NCBI GenBank assembly: GCA_946894095.1
Contig: OX335659.1
Span: forward strand, 379,501 to 443,500
DNA length: 64,000 bases
Direction of reading: 5' to 3'
From: Incurvaria masculella
Taxonomy: Eukaryota > Arthropoda > Insecta > Lepidoptera > Incurvariidae
Numbering within the stretch: position 1 is the stretch's first letter; each line of letters starts with the position of its first letter. Of this stretch, positions 9,934 through 21,466 are shown piece by piece. Under the pieces are notes generated by a model that saw nothing but the letters and a program-made list of their open reading frames with translations, had not been told where the DNA came from and did no database searches. A program made the position numbers and the translations under genes.

Positions 9934-10597
9934 GAGTCCGTGCGGAAAGAGAACCGGCGTGGTGTGCTATGGTACTAACATTAAGAATTGGAGCGGCTCG
10001 TAGCCTAGTGGCGCGGGGACTGGCCTAGCGTACCAGAGGTCTGGATTCAATTCCGACATGCACCACTGTCTTTCCCTTTCCGAGTTCGATAAGTGCATTT
10101 CGTCACGAATGCGAGCTGCTCCATGGTTCGGAATTCATGTAAAACTGTAGGTCCCCTTCCCCTACTAGGTGGGAGGGTTTAAGCCCGTCCGGGTTGGTCC
10201 CATCGCATTGGATGAAAAGATGATCGAAGCGGCAATGAAAAATTGTCCGTGTTTTCCATCCAGTTCAATGGAGCCGTGCTCATAAAGGGAAGGTCCTGGC
10301 ATGGCACCTAATTCCTTCGGGAATGTGGTGTATTGGGCTAATATCATAACGGTAGTTGTGTGGTATTAGCCATCCATGTCGGGTCGCATAAAAAAAAAGA
10401 ATTAAAATTAAATACATTAAGACAATTATTAAGACCTGAGAATCTGAAAATATTACATTCTAACACATCCTCAAAATATCAAGTTGTTACAGTCATACTA
10501 TAATGACGTGCCAGTGTTGTCAACAGGACAAATACGGTAAATGTGCACATGTGCGCCGCCAAACCTTATGACGGTTCTCTTTCCTCACGGACTCCAC
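9934..10597. mobile_element. TIR element interrupted by a SINE
   Basis: GAGTCCGTGCGGAAAGAGAA at 9934 is mirrored by TTCTCTTTCCTCACGGACTC ending at about 10595 (one mismatch in the outer 20 bp). The only inserted feature is the SINE at 9990-10396, leaving about 250 bp for the original element. No transposase. Confidence 0.55.
9990..10396 (+). mobile_element. Full-length tRNA-headed SINE
   Basis: The reference copy of this family. Head: A box TAGCCTAGTGG at 10001-10011 and B box GATTCAATTCC at 10044-10054. Body of about 310 bp. The 3' end is GCATAAAAAAAA. It is flanked by a perfect 7-bp duplication AAGAATT (9983-9989 and 10397-10403), so both ends are certain and the length is 407 bp. RNA polymerase III transcription and LINE-dependent retrotransposition follow from the class; the partner LINE is unknown. 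Confidence 0.92.
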
Positions 10598-10667
10598 ATG
10601 ATACTCGGTCGGCACCACTGAAGATAAAGGAAGGATAAGTGACATGCAGTCGATATCGCGTCTCCAC

Positions 10668-10690
10668 TATATGGTCACAATGACCATATA
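10668..10690. repeat. Perfect short inverted repeat
   Basis: TATATGGTCA and its complement separated by three bases. It lies 8 bp before a larger hairpin. Confidence 0.6.
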
Positions 10691-10698
10691 ATTGCACG

Positions 10699-10752
10699 GG
10701 ATGTTTCGACTGTGTGGCGCGTCCTATACCGCACACTGTCGAAACATCTCCA
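10699..10752. repeat. Stem-loop of about 20-bp arms
   Basis: Arms GGATGTTTCGACTGTGTGGC and GCACACTGTCGAAACATCTCC pair with one or two bulges around a loop of about 10 nt. A small-RNA precursor or remnant TIR are both possible. Confidence 0.5.
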
Positions 10753-11109
10753 CGGCGCGCGAATGTGCTCTGAAAAAGAGTTTATCAAGTCAGTTCCCAC
10801 CCAAACTAACCCTTCAACACGTCTATGACTATGTTTGTATGTGGCATGTACGTTTTTGAAAATTTGAGATACCGGCTCCTATAGTAGGCGCATAATTATG
10901 AAAAAGTCACAGGCCCAAAAATACAATTTTACATATGATACAAGAATACTTGCATAACTTGTTTCCACAAAATTTTTCACTGAAACATAAAAATCTAAAA
11001 ATCAAGGCCATAAAAAACAATCAAATGAAATACTAGTAAATAGGCCACAAATTACTGTCTAAAGTAGTGTAGCACTTGTCAGTACTTCTAGAGGGCTCTA
11101 TACACCCGA

Positions 11110-12700
11110 ATTTTATTTTATTTTATTTTAGTTTTTATTTTAGTGAAGCATTATTAGTTTCTCGGTATTGGTTAAAATCTCATATAGGAATCTATTATTA
11201 CTTTATTGACAGGGATGCTCTAAGAAGAAAGAAAAAAAAGAAAAATACAGTTTATTTTGCACATTTTTACAGTGTTATATAAAAATTAGAAATTACTACT
11301 AAACAGTTTAAGTTGAAATTGTGTGTATAATAACAATAGTGTGCAAAAATGGCCATGGCTCAGCATGCCATGGAGGTACGTAAATTGCCCTGCCTGGCGC
11401 TGGTTTTCAGCCGCTGCCGTGTGAGTTTGGTGAGGTGTGAGGGTGTGTACTGTTTGTGTATGAATGAAGGGTGTGAAGATGTGTGATTGTGTGTGAATTA
11501 TGTGTGTATTTTAAGTCTGCAATCTGTATATGTCTGTGCTTTATGTTTGTTTATATCCGGGTAATATGTGTTTGAATATATTCCGTCAGGTGTTGTGTGC
11601 CTTCGGTGTTTAGTGTATATATATAGTGCAGTAGGTTAAGGAGTGGTTCACGTAGAAAAGCGCATTTCTTTTGTTTGAATATTAATGCTATTTTATTTTT
11701 ATTATTATTTTATTCCTCTTTGCTGTTTCAGAAGTAGTTTCCTGCACGACATTTTAAATGCGTGCAGACCACCCAGCGCCCTGGTGGGTGGTGGGATATC
11801 ATTCCAACATTTCGATGCTGCATATTTGAAACTACCTCTGAAAGCGGCTGACGAATACTTAGGTATTTGTAGTGTGAAAAGTTGTGCTCGTGTATTGTAC
11901 CTATGCGTGTCCTGGGTCCAAATAAGTTTCTTGTACAAATATTCCGGTTTCTGTGTTTTAACTATTTTATGGATCATACACTGAAAGTGGAGTTTTCTGC
12001 GTGGCTTCATTTTCAAAATACCTTGTTCATTATATATAGGTGTGACGTGAGCTCTTTTCGGTATTTTATAGCAGTATCTTAAGCAGGCATTCTGAACTCG
12101 CTGTACAGCTCGTTCCGTACGACTCAGTAGGCAAGGGCCGTACACAGAGTCGCAGTAGTTCAACTGTGATAGGACTAATGACTCGACCAGAGCTCGCCTC
12201 ACATCTTCGCTCAAATAGTTCTTTATTTCATATAGTACTTTAAGCTTATAGAAACAACTTCTAATTTTGTTCTTGATGTGTGTTTCAAAGCGAAGCTGAG
12301 GGTCTATTGTAAGACCCAAGTTTCTAGCCGATGTCACAAGCTCCACACCAACACCATTTATGGTGATTTTTGGATCACATTCCAATATTCGTTTTGTTTG
12401 ATTTTTTGTACCTATAATGATGACCTGGGACTTGGAGGGGTTTAGGACTAGACTATGCTCTTCTACCCAATCGGACAGTCTAGCCAGGTCTTCGTTGATT
12501 TTATCGACTGCTTTGTGTGTTGCGCTTGGGTGGAATGAGAGGGTTATCTGAGTGTCATCTGCAAACATGTGACCATGACAGTGCTCCAGTAGTGAAGGTA
12601 TGTTTGAGGTGTATAAGCTATATAGGGTAGGGGAGAGACATGATCCTTGAGGTACTCCACGCTCTCAAACCATTATACTCTTAATTTTCTGTAGGTGGTA
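11110..12700 (-). mobile_element. 5'-truncated LINE with RT fragment
   Basis: The 3' tail is the AAAAT-type repeat seen on the plus strand as TTTTATTTTATTTTATTTTA at 11115-11140. Coding sequence runs 11705-12568 and, in the same frame, further upstream to about 12690, where the RT motif GVPQGS is readable before a single in-frame TGA. The 5' end is therefore truncated within the RT palm domain. No flanking duplication was found. Confidence 0.8.
11705..12568 (-). pseudogene. LINE reverse transcriptase, C-terminal 287 residues
   Basis: The frame opens at the catalytic FADD box (residues 2-5, RT motif C), continues with the LNPSKS and ARNLGL motifs (thumb-proximal conserved blocks of CR1/Jockey-group RTs) and ends with the typical SKCWNDIPPPTRAL segment about 40 residues before the stop. 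Upstream in the same frame, outside the listed span, motif B (GVPQGSCLSP) is present. A TGA codon about seven codons before that motif and the truncation mean no functional enzyme is made. It is the same general type as 62595-63461 but a different family. Confidence 0.88.
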
Positions 12701-12800
12701 GCAATTAAAGGGATATATAATTATGTGATCAGCTGACAGTAGTAGTTTATGACAAAACTTATAGTATTAACACCTAATGTGCAAGTGTTGTGTTGCCACA

Positions 12801-13085
12801 TGTCTTTGCAAATAAAATGATATTTGTCATGAACTGTTGCATACGGCATGGATTGTAAATTTTTGTGTATTCATGAGAATTTAGTGTTTTACCTATGTTT
12901 TTGTTAAAATAATTGACAAACACTTTTGTAAACTTAGACTAAGTGGACGTTGAAAAAAAAAAACAGCGTAGTTTCTTTCCAGTTCTTCTTTGCTGTGTTT
13001 TGTTTTGCTGAACTGGCCAATGCTAAAATATGACAAATCCGAGTGCAGTGTACTGTCTATGGATGATGAATAAACAATACAATAC
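12801..13085 (+). mobile_element. LINE-type 3' end, tandem copy 1
   Basis: Begins TGTCTTTGCAAATAAAATGA and ends with GATGAATAAACAATACAATA. It recurs 460 bp downstream at 13261 with a few differences, and its last ~205 bp again at 52605-52827. The ACAAT-type tail suggests the 3' UTR of a non-LTR element. Confidence 0.7.
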
Positions 13086-13260
13086 TGGAGCAGTGCATCG
13101 CTTAAAGGTCCTTGCTTACGATGACGCCAGGCTCGGGTATTCTCTTTCCCTAAAATATGGTTGAAAGAGGTAATGGCTGTGCCCGGCGTGATGCTCGTGA
13201 ACGGGTGCTGTTTGTGGGGACTGGCCTGCTCCAATTGGCAACATATTAGTTGGAGAGGAT
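13086..13260. other. Spacer between tandem LINE ends
   Basis: This 175-bp spacer is open on the minus strand as part of a 146-codon frame (QLEQASPHKQHPFTSITPG region). It does not look like retrotransposon protein to me and could be captured exon or chance. Not repeated elsewhere in the window. Confidence 0.35.
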
Positions 13261-13560
13261 TGTCTTTGCAAATAAAATGATATTTGTCATGAACTGTTGC
13301 ATACGGCATGGATTGTAATTTTTGTGTATTCATGTGAATTTAGTGTTTTACCTATGTTTTTATTAAAATAATTGACAAACACTTTTGTAAACTTAGACTA
13401 AGTGGACGTTGAAAAAAAAAAACAGCGGAGTTTCTTTCCAGTTCTTCTTTGCTGTGTTTTGTTTTGCTGAACTGGCCAATGCTAAAATATGACAAATCCG
13501 AGTGCAGTGTGCTGTCTATGGATGATGAATAAACAATACAAAAAAACAATACAATACAAG
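13261..13560 (+). mobile_element. LINE-type 3' end, tandem copy 2
   Basis: Same start as copy 1 and a longer tail (ACAATACAAAAAAACAATAC). The identical offset of 460 bp and shared 5' start suggest tandem duplication of a unit of element plus spacer, not two insertions. Confidence 0.7.
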
Positions 13561-13610
13561 GTTTTACATAATTGGTTTTATATAATACACAGTAACACAG
13601 ACTAATGTTA

Positions 13611-13824
13611 AAAAACCGGTCAAGTGCGAGTCGGACTCGCACACGAAGCTTTCTGTACTATGCAGAAAAATCACGCTTGGTAAAAAAAAATTGTTATCTA
13701 TAAATTATAATCTTAATTTAAGTTTATTGTATTTGTTGTTACAGCGGTAAAATAAATACACAGTCTGCAAAAATCAATTGTCTACCTATTACGGTTCATG
13801 AGATACGTGACGGACGGACATATG
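13611..13824 (+). repeat. Hairpin-ended GGAC repeat, truncated
   Basis: AACCGGTCAAGTGCGAGTCG through the CCTATTACGGTTCATGAG block, ending in GACGGACGG. The distal hairpin end is missing. Confidence 0.75.
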
Positions 13825-14349
13825 GTCACGTTAGCAACCTTTGCGTAAGTAACCGTAAAAACAATAAATACCTTATTCGATTTTCACTGTAAACAATCCA
13901 GCAGTCTCCGAACATTCATCTAAAAAAATGTTACTTATGAACCGGAAAAGAAACTAGACGTGAAGTGGGCCAACCACGACCGGTGACGTGACAACATAAA
14001 CAGAACAACATGACAATAAACAAGACCTCAAACAAAACAATTTCCGAGGTCTCGGAATACATTTGAAGGAGCATGAATAATGCAAGGCCGTCGTAATATT
14101 GAATAGAACACAGCATTCACTTTGCTGCAAGACTCAGTCGCGCCCCACGCCGGAGTTGCAGGCGAGTTGAGGAAACACTTCGAGAAATTAAAAAGTGAGT
14201 CGTGACCGTGAGTACCCATTTTGGGATTTACAACGCAAGTTGTCCAACTTGTCGGATAAGAATAATGTATCGCTTCGCTTTCTTAACTTCGGACGTAACG
14301 AAACTTGGAATTTTACAAAAGTGGAACTGAAATAGATTTCGGAATCTGT
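13825..14349. other. Unassigned sequence
   Basis: No repeat of the window recurs here; short ORFs of 61-63 codons on the minus strand have no motif. Confidence 0.4.
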
Positions 14350-14546
14350 TTAAGGTGGGCCTTCGCGCTTATCTCCCCATACAAACGTGAAAAGAAGATC
14401 ATTCGAATATTTCATGTCAGAAATCCAAAACTATGCTCAAAACAGCTTTATTTGATCGAACTAAATGTCTGATGTCCATTGGAATTGTTAAATAGTGTTT
14501 GGTTTATAAGTTATAGGTCCGAAAGTTCGAATTTTTCGTGCGTTTT
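14350..14546 (-). mobile_element. TTAA MITE, one-ended fragment
   Basis: TTAAGGTGGGCCTTCGCGCT then the AAGAAGATCATTCG and AAATGTCTGATGTCCATTGG blocks, ending where an ACAGGGTGTTTGTTAATTCG sequence takes over. Confidence 0.7.
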
Positions 14547-15785
14547 ATACAGGGTGTTTGTTAATTCGATACATTCCTTCTAAGGGGTCATTCTAGAGCT
14601 AATTTGCAACAAATTTGTCCCAATAAATTGGGGGTCGAAAATCAATAATTTTTGAGTTATTTAGGTTTTAATTTTTTTTGGAAATGTTCTGTCTTGTTAC
14701 CAACAAAATATAATTATAAAATAACTACTCCACTCTGGTGTGCAACATGGAAGTCTGTTATAAACGACAGACATCTGTTACTATAAGGGTTTCTCATTAT
14801 TAAGGGTGTTAACGGCTTAGTTGTCGAAACGTTAAACCTGTAAGTATTCCATGGCATTTTGTTGGGCGCCTTAAGAGAGTCGTTACCCTATCAATTCCCC
14901 ATAATACAGGCGATAACGGTTGCAATTTTCTTAATGTTTTAGTACGTTTTTAAAATTTTGAATTCTAAAATATATTGGCAAAATGTGCGTCTGTATGCTT
15001 AAATTTTTATAATATACCTTTTAGATTCGAAAATATTGGCTACAAACATTGAAAAAAATATGTTGTGTTACCTTCTTTTTAGATTTTTTTTACTGAAAAA
15101 TACAGATATTTACATAAAGTAAAAACATGCGGAAATAAAATGATATCTTTCTCCAGTTAAAAAGAAATGATTAAAATCTGACCTCTTTTAGGGGTGGGGA
15201 AATGTTAGGGCCTGGAAGACGATTTTCCTAGTTAAATGGCACTCGCCGTCAATATGTGCCTATGTCTTTCTGTGAAACAGACAAATAATGCATTCCTTAA
15301 GATTTTCGGAAGAGTTCCATTTAGCACTATTGTTATGTTCTATAAAAAATATTTTTTAGAGCTCGAGACTATCGAATATCGCTTCGCTTCAAATATGCCA
15401 AAGAACACCAGGTTAAAATTTGAACCATAAGATCCAAAATATGCCTCATGTTTTTGAAACGTGTTTGTCATAAAGCGTTTTTCACTTCCTAACCCGGCGA
15501 GAAAACAGAGGTTTTTTTTCGTCGTCCTAAGCATACACGCATATAGCGGATGACAAATCTATTTCATTGAATTGTAAAATATAGTGGTAACCCACGGGCA
15601 TACAGTCTGTTGTCATATTTCTGTCAGTTCGGAACCTACAAACTATTGTCTTCAAATCCAGAGAGATCTCAATAATTTTGGAACGTACTGCAGTATTCTA
15701 GAATTCTGTAATTGGCTAGTTTTTCAATAATTTTCGTAAATTAATGTGATGCTAATAATAAGCAGTTGAATTCTTAATAAATAAA
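14547..15785. other. Unassigned AT-rich sequence
   Basis: It opens with ACAGGGTGTTTGTTAATTCG, wording I associate with the ends of a common insect repeat, but no partner end was found. 15776-15795 is an AAAT tract immediately before the next LINE. Confidence 0.35.
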
Positions 15786-16526
15786 TAAATAAATGAATTG
15801 TCCTTAAGCCTTAAAAAATGCAAAACTATTACCTTCACCAAAAAAATTAAAATTATTCAGCACAATTATTTTATTGTTTCCTACAATCTTGAAAAGGTAA
15901 CTGACATCAGAGAACTCGGAATTCAATTATACTCAAAACTTCACTTTAAAATACATATTAATTGCATGGTTAACAAAGCTTTTCGAATGCTTGGGTTTGT
16001 CAAAAGAATAAGCAAACCCTTTAGGAGACTAGACACATACCTGTTACTGTATTACTCACTTGTAAGGTCTTAAATTGAGTACTGCTCCCCTGTCTGGACA
16101 CCCTACTATAATGTGTACAGTGATTCCATAGAAAGAGTACAAAAGAAGTTCATGCGTTTCTTAAGCTTTAGACTAAGTGTCCCTCATAGATCGTATCATC
16201 ACCTTTTTTCTGACTACGGGATTGAAAAATTGTGTGACAGGAGGGCAGTATTTGATTTGATGACATTGGATAAAATATGTAACAACCGAATATGCTGCTC
16301 ATCCTTGCTAGATCTGATTCCGCTCAAGGTTCCATCACGTGCAACTCGCTCTACGGCACTGTTCCATATAAGCAACACTCGCACAAAAGCAGGCGTTCGT
16401 AATCCTATTCACAGAATGTGTTTACTATATAATGAACAGACTGCAAATTTGTACATATTTTGCGATGAGGAAATGGTTTTTAAACGCAAAATCAGAAAAA
16501 ATATATCTCAATTAACTTCAGGATAG
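15786..16526 (+). pseudogene. LINE reverse transcriptase C-terminus with one nonsense codon
   Basis: A single frame is open from about 15786 to 16526 except for TAA at 16072-16074. Motifs in order: the KCK motif at the start, a DIRELGIQL block, KAFRMLGFVKR, the YYSLVRS/IEYCSPVW block bridging the stop, and IERVQKKFMRFLSFR. These are the conserved C-terminal blocks of the RT of Jockey-like LINEs. Palm motifs are missing by 5' truncation, so it is inactive. One nonsense change in about 245 codons suggests moderate age. Confidence 0.82.
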
Positions 16527-16760
16527 TCTTATATATTATATTGTTTATCATTATATGATTGCCTACATATTTATCTTTACTTACTTGGTGTAGCGCTTTT
16601 TACTCTGACTCAACAGCACATCTAGTTTTAATTTTGTTTATGTGTATGTAAATGTTTCCGTAAGGAATAGTTAGGAAATAGGCTAGTTTAATGTAAATCT
16701 ACTCTCTATATATTCACTATGTAATTGTCTGTTTCTGTTTTTCCTTCTAATAAAAAAGAC
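15786..16760 (+). mobile_element. 5'-truncated LINE next to an AAAT tract
   Basis: Coding homology begins right after the AAAT tract (NELSLSLKKCKTITF motif) and ends at the stop near 16526; a 3' UTR of about 230 bp follows to AATAAAAAAG near 16755. The RT type differs from those at 11705 and 62595. Confidence 0.75.
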
Positions 16761-17680
16761 GAGTAAAGTGGCCTAGTCTACATACAAAATAATATGTAAA
16801 TCATTAGGTTTTGAAAAAAAAAAATTGTCAATCTAGCGAGCCGTCTCTATTTCTTATTGGTCAGTGATTTCTAGCACTCCAATTGTAAAACCTAAATATA
16901 ACATAAGAATGCAGGATAAATCATCCTTTATCATAGACTTTAAATACATTCACCTGCATAATATGTTTCGAAGTCTCTCTCACCAGACAGGTCCAGGGGC
17001 GCCTCTATTAGCTTCACGTTCGCGTTATTGTAAAGTGAAGCAATAACAAATGGTAACGGATGAGGGTTCCGTCGATAGTTGATTAATTCCACTATTCAAA
17101 GTTTATAACGCTGCTTCATATCGCCTCCGGCCGCTCGCCGCCCTCCGCCCGCCGGCAGCGCCCGCCCAGCTCGGGTTGCGAGGAAGGGCGGGGGTCGCCG
17201 CCGGGCGCCACCGTGCTGCGGGCAGGCTGTAGCGTGTTGCGAGTGAAACCACGCCTCCAAATACTTATTTATATTTAACATTATTTTATTTATATTAAAA
17301 CACATTATCCATTCTACAATCATAAAGAGAGAGAAAGAGCGGATTTTGTAAGTTTGTTTATATGTCGAGTGTAAACTCCAAAACAACTCAACCTACATCA
17401 AATAATTAAACAACAATGGCAATATCACTACTTGAAACGTAAATTATTGTCGATGGAGAAACGCTATATATTATGATCTATGTATAAAAGTGATTTAAGT
17501 TACCTATGATGATATTGTCGGAAAAAGCCGTGCCTCTTCAGAGCATCCACGGTAAATAGAGATGCACGTAAATAGTGTGTGGCCGAGATATACCTCTTGC
17601 AAATTTGTTTAAAAACAACCTAAGCATAACTTACATTATTTAACCTGGAAATAATCGGTGAGATTTCAGATTGTTCAATC
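16761..17680. other. Unassigned; small GC-rich patch
   Basis: 17120-17230 is GC-rich (CGCCGCCCTCCGCCCGCCGG). The remainder is AT-rich without recognised elements. Confidence 0.35.
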
Positions 17681-18010
17681 TGAGTTCTCACCTAAATTGG
17701 CGTTTACGGCGAACCGATCGACTGGCGCTTTCCGTAAAAACGTCAAATTCCATACAAGTTTTTACTAGCTATTCTGTGGTTTTACTTCTTCAAGCTATCA
17801 AAGTAAAACTCGGACTTCCGATTTGTATGAAAACGCGGAGTGGACGTAAACGGCAACGTCGACGTATTTACGGCAACGTTCATCAAACTCGGACTCGCAA
17901 ATGTTAGTTCGCTTAACGCCCACTGCGCGCGTTTTTCAATTTCTCCATACATTTGAAAACGCCAGTCATTCGGTTTGCCGTAAACGCCAAATTAGGTGAC
18001 CACTGGGACT
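17681..18010. mobile_element. MITE, second copy of the 8067 family
   Basis: Starts CTCACCTAAATTGGCGTTTA and ends GCCAAATTAGGTGACCACTG. The interior is the reverse complement of 8067-8417, so it is inserted in opposite orientation. Terminal bases differ from the first copy (TGAGTTCTCACC versus CAGTTGTCACC). Confidence 0.8.
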
Positions 18011-18685
18011 TCGGGTACAGATTGTATTGGCTGTTATGGATGTTCAATTATTGTTACATATTATTGAGCCAGTGTACGTACGCGTCATTTCTTATGTTCA
18101 AATATTGTTTTATGTATAAATGCCAAGATCTAAAATCTATTGCCAAATATGTTTTCTTGGTATAGCAGTCCAGCACTAATAACAAAAGAAACAACTAAGT
18201 GTTAAGCTACTAGAAAGGTTACAATAAAGTTAATATTTCATTACATTGTCTTCAATAGATGAAACCACATTGTCGTTCGTAAACATTTAAGTAATTTATC
18301 TATAACTCCATTGGGAGAGTCAGCAGGTTTTGTCGCGACACAACCGTCGCCAGTATGCTGATGAGAATTGATACAGAACATTATTCATTAGGGTCCCGTT
18401 AATAACCGCGCATTAGCCATTATTGACGGACGGATATTGGGAGATCACGAATAGATGGCGACCGACGAAACAGACACGACTCGACCCGGTCGATGTCGGC
18501 TGGAGACATGCTGGAGACTGGAGACCAATGTAGTGGACCCACGAACTCTCAGGTAACGTCGGCCGAACTGGAAATCCGATGGTTTGTTTAGTAAGACGGT
18601 AGAGTATCTTGTCAATCTCTGCAATACGCACTTAAGTTATTGTAAGCGGTTTTCGGCACTCACCATGTTTGTTTGTTTCTTTTTT
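18011..18685. other. Unassigned sequence
   Basis: No repeat, RNA gene or coding motif recognised. Confidence 0.35.
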
Positions 18686-18966
18686 AGGGTTCCGTACCCA
18701 AAGGGTGAAAACGGAACCCTATTACTAAGCCTCCGCTGTCCGTCCGTCCGTCCGTCTGTCACAGGGCTGTATCTCATGAACCGTAATAGGTAGGCAGCTA
18801 AAATCTTCACAGAGTGTTTATTTGTTTTGCCACTACAACAAGAGGTAAAATAAAAAAAATAATAAAAATTAAAGGCCCTCCCTATACAAAAAACGGTTTT
18901 TTGTATCAAATCTTGTACAATGGTACGGAATCCTTGATGTGCGAGTCCGACTCGCACTTAGCCGGT
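18686..18966 (-). repeat. Hairpin-ended GGAC repeat
   Basis: Both ends are present (AGGGTTCCGTACCCAAAGGG and GCGAGTCCGACTCGCACTTA) with a short GTCC tract at about 18738-18753. Confidence 0.85.
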
Positions 18967-19270
18967 TTTTTTATAATAAGCGCGGCATATGGCGCACGCA
19001 TATCGTGCCCGACGACGCTCATGGGATTTCGATTTTTTAGGGGGGCTGCGAACTCCATTCCGGCCGGCCAAGTGCTTCTTCACACCATGTTTGGGAGGAG
19101 GGAAGGGAGTTTATTCTATTGTTTACCGACCCTATTGATAAAGGATCTAGAAGATCGGTGGGTTCTTATTTTTGGAATGTCGACTGTGTGCATTTTTTCC
19201 TTATTACGCATTGAGCGGAGGTAGAAAGGGGACGGCGGGACAGCTTTATGCAGTTCCGACGAGCATTATC
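18967..19270 (-). mobile_element. LINE 3' end, LPxEVFP tail family
   Basis: Shares GCGGCATATGGCGCACGC, TTCTTCACACCATGTTTG and GAGGTAGAAAGGGGACGG with the copy at 4600-4960. It directly follows a hairpin repeat. Confidence 0.65.
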
Positions 19271-19384
19271 TACATTAAAGAAGGTAGAACACAGAGAGAG
19301 ACACTACATCCCCTCGATCCCCTCACTATCCTCTTAAGAACGATATTTTTGCTCTATCGTTTTCTTTCATCCGCAGTTTGGAAC

Positions 19385-19575
19385 ATTCGCTGCTGAAAGA
19401 CTAGTTCATCCATTCATTTACAAAGACAGTTCGTTAGCAAACTATCCCACTTAACTAAAACAGAACAATTAATTATCCAAAACGAATCTCTCAGGCTAGC
19501 ACTTAACATAAACATGGAGCGATGTCCACATCAAAATGCAACGTACCCTTCCATCGAGCACCGAGTCAATAACGC
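19385..19575 (+). pseudogene. Jockey-like RT C-terminal fragment
   Basis: The plus-strand translation around 19440-19560 contains IIQNESLRLALNI and ERCPHQ...SIEHRV, which resembles the IQN-x-ALRL block near the C-terminus of Jockey RTs. Short and bounded by unrelated sequence, so the call is tentative. Confidence 0.4.
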
Positions 19576-21403
19576 TCAATGAATACTTGATGCAGTAGAA
19601 ATGTATGGAGCGGCGAAGGGGAGCGGATTCGAGCCGACTTCGTGAACGCATTCCTCCGCTTCCGAACCCAAACCTTCCTGAAATGAACTTATAAAAACAG
19701 ATACCTTTATTGCATCGCCGGTGATACCGCCCGGTAGCCAATTAGCTAACCGCAAATGTCGCTGAAATACCACCATCTAAGTAATATAAATTCTGCCATC
19801 CTCATAAAAAAGGCGGTTACAACATATGGGCCGCATATTTTAATAAGGAGGGCCGAATTGCAATTTTGAGAAAGGGAAGGTTTATGTGTATTCGGATGTT
19901 TTTTTTTGCAAAGACATTACGTGTTTTGTTTTCTCATATTAAGACATGGTCAAGATATACTCAGGCATAATGTAAGCAAAGTGTAAAAAAGTTTTTAACG
20001 AACAACAATCTTTAACAGTTCCTAAATTTGTTTATATTAAAAATGCAAAAATATGCAATATTGTTGGATACGTCGTTGAAAATAATGTTTGTCCTAATAC
20101 ATTTGCTCGCGATACCTGCGATTTTACGTGAGAAATGGTTCATGATTCTGATGAATATAACTGTTAGTGTGGTGTGTTTGTGTACCAAAAAGTTCAGTTA
20201 AGGACAAGAGAGGCTATGGTGCAGGCAAGCTCTGGTGTCTAACACCATAATAGCCTTGTGCGCGCGCGGCCGGCAGGGGCCAAATATACGAACGGCTTAA
20301 ATAGTGCTTTACTCGGGGAAGCGAGAATTTTTAAGGGAACCCTTCCCAGAACAAGATTCGCGGGATTGGATCCGCGAATAAATAATGGATACAATTTGAG
20401 AGTAATCCTTTCGCAAACGGTTCTCGGCACGCACCGTCGGCAGAGGGCGCGGTCCGTCTCGCCGCCTCCGCCGCCGGCTGCCGCTGGCTAGAACGACCCA
20501 CGGTGATGACTCACAAGAAAAGTGCATTAAACAGTACCTGCTTGAATTACGTTCGACTATTGAAAAAGGTTTCTCATCGGGCGCTTTAACATTAAACAAA
20601 ATAAAGCGGGTTTTTTTAATGTTGGAAATTTCATATCAACCCTAAAACATATTTTTCCGCTCAAAAATTGCAAAATCTTCTGGAAACTTATTTGTTGGAT
20701 AAAGTTAGCAAGTCTTGAGATTTCAATCGATAAAAGGATCAGACGCGGTGTATATTATTTTTCTATAGCCAATGTTTTAGTGATATTTTGTTATATTTAA
20801 TTTAAAACACGTCAGCGAAGCTCGATTTGACGCACCGGACAAACGTTAATGTTTTCCGCCATTATGTGCAGCGACGGTGTAAACCTAAACATTTACATTT
20901 TGATACGCGATGACGTATACATAAATAACTCGTTTGGCAAGGACGAAGTTATACTGGTCACTTTTGCGTAAATATTGATAAAAATATGAACATTCGTAGT
21001 CGATCGAGAAGGCATTTTCACCATATTGGACCACCTGTCTTTTTTAAAATGGTGTCTGAAGGCAGGTCTGTCTAAAGCCGCCTCATAAAAGGTAAAGTGG
21101 ATTTGAATATTGAAAACGTTTTCTGCGCGTCGTACCCCTGAAACTATTCCCGGAATTACCGCGGGAACAAATCGCCCCGATCGAGTTTGCGGCTCCGCGC
21201 GCGTCCGTGGCGGGTTATCCTTACAAATGCGATTGTTTGCAGAGCTCCTTACTTACCCGCGCACGCCCTGACAGCCATTAACCTGTTCCTTAGAACTATT
21301 TTATTGTGGGGTCTGATGTTTTATTGCTTCGTCAATTTAATGAAACACGGTGTAGAGAAATTTGAATGACACAGGGTAGGGGGCATGTCTTAAAGAAAAT
21401 TTT
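19576..21403. other. Unassigned sequence with a GC-rich patch
   Basis: 20250-20510 is GC-rich (GTGCGCGCGCGGCCGGCAGG; CGCCTCCGCCGCCGGCTGCC). ORFs of 60-96 codons overlap it on both strands, as expected from low stop-codon density. No motif. Confidence 0.35.
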
Positions 21404-21466
21404 AGGGTGAGGATTTGAACCCAGACCTCTGGCATACAAGGAAGGTCCCCGCGCCACTAAAGTTAG
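21404..21466 (-). mobile_element. Isolated SINE tRNA-like head
   Basis: GAGGATTTGAACCCAGACCT and GGTCCCCGCGCCACTAAAG are the reverse complement of a B box (GGTTCAAATCC) and A-box region as found in the tRNA-headed SINEs. The body is absent. Confidence 0.6.

Larger units (their letters stand above)
10598..11109. other. Unassigned sequence with two hairpins
   Basis: Apart from the inverted repeats listed separately nothing is recognised; 10800-11090 is AT-rich without ORFs. Confidence 0.4.
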
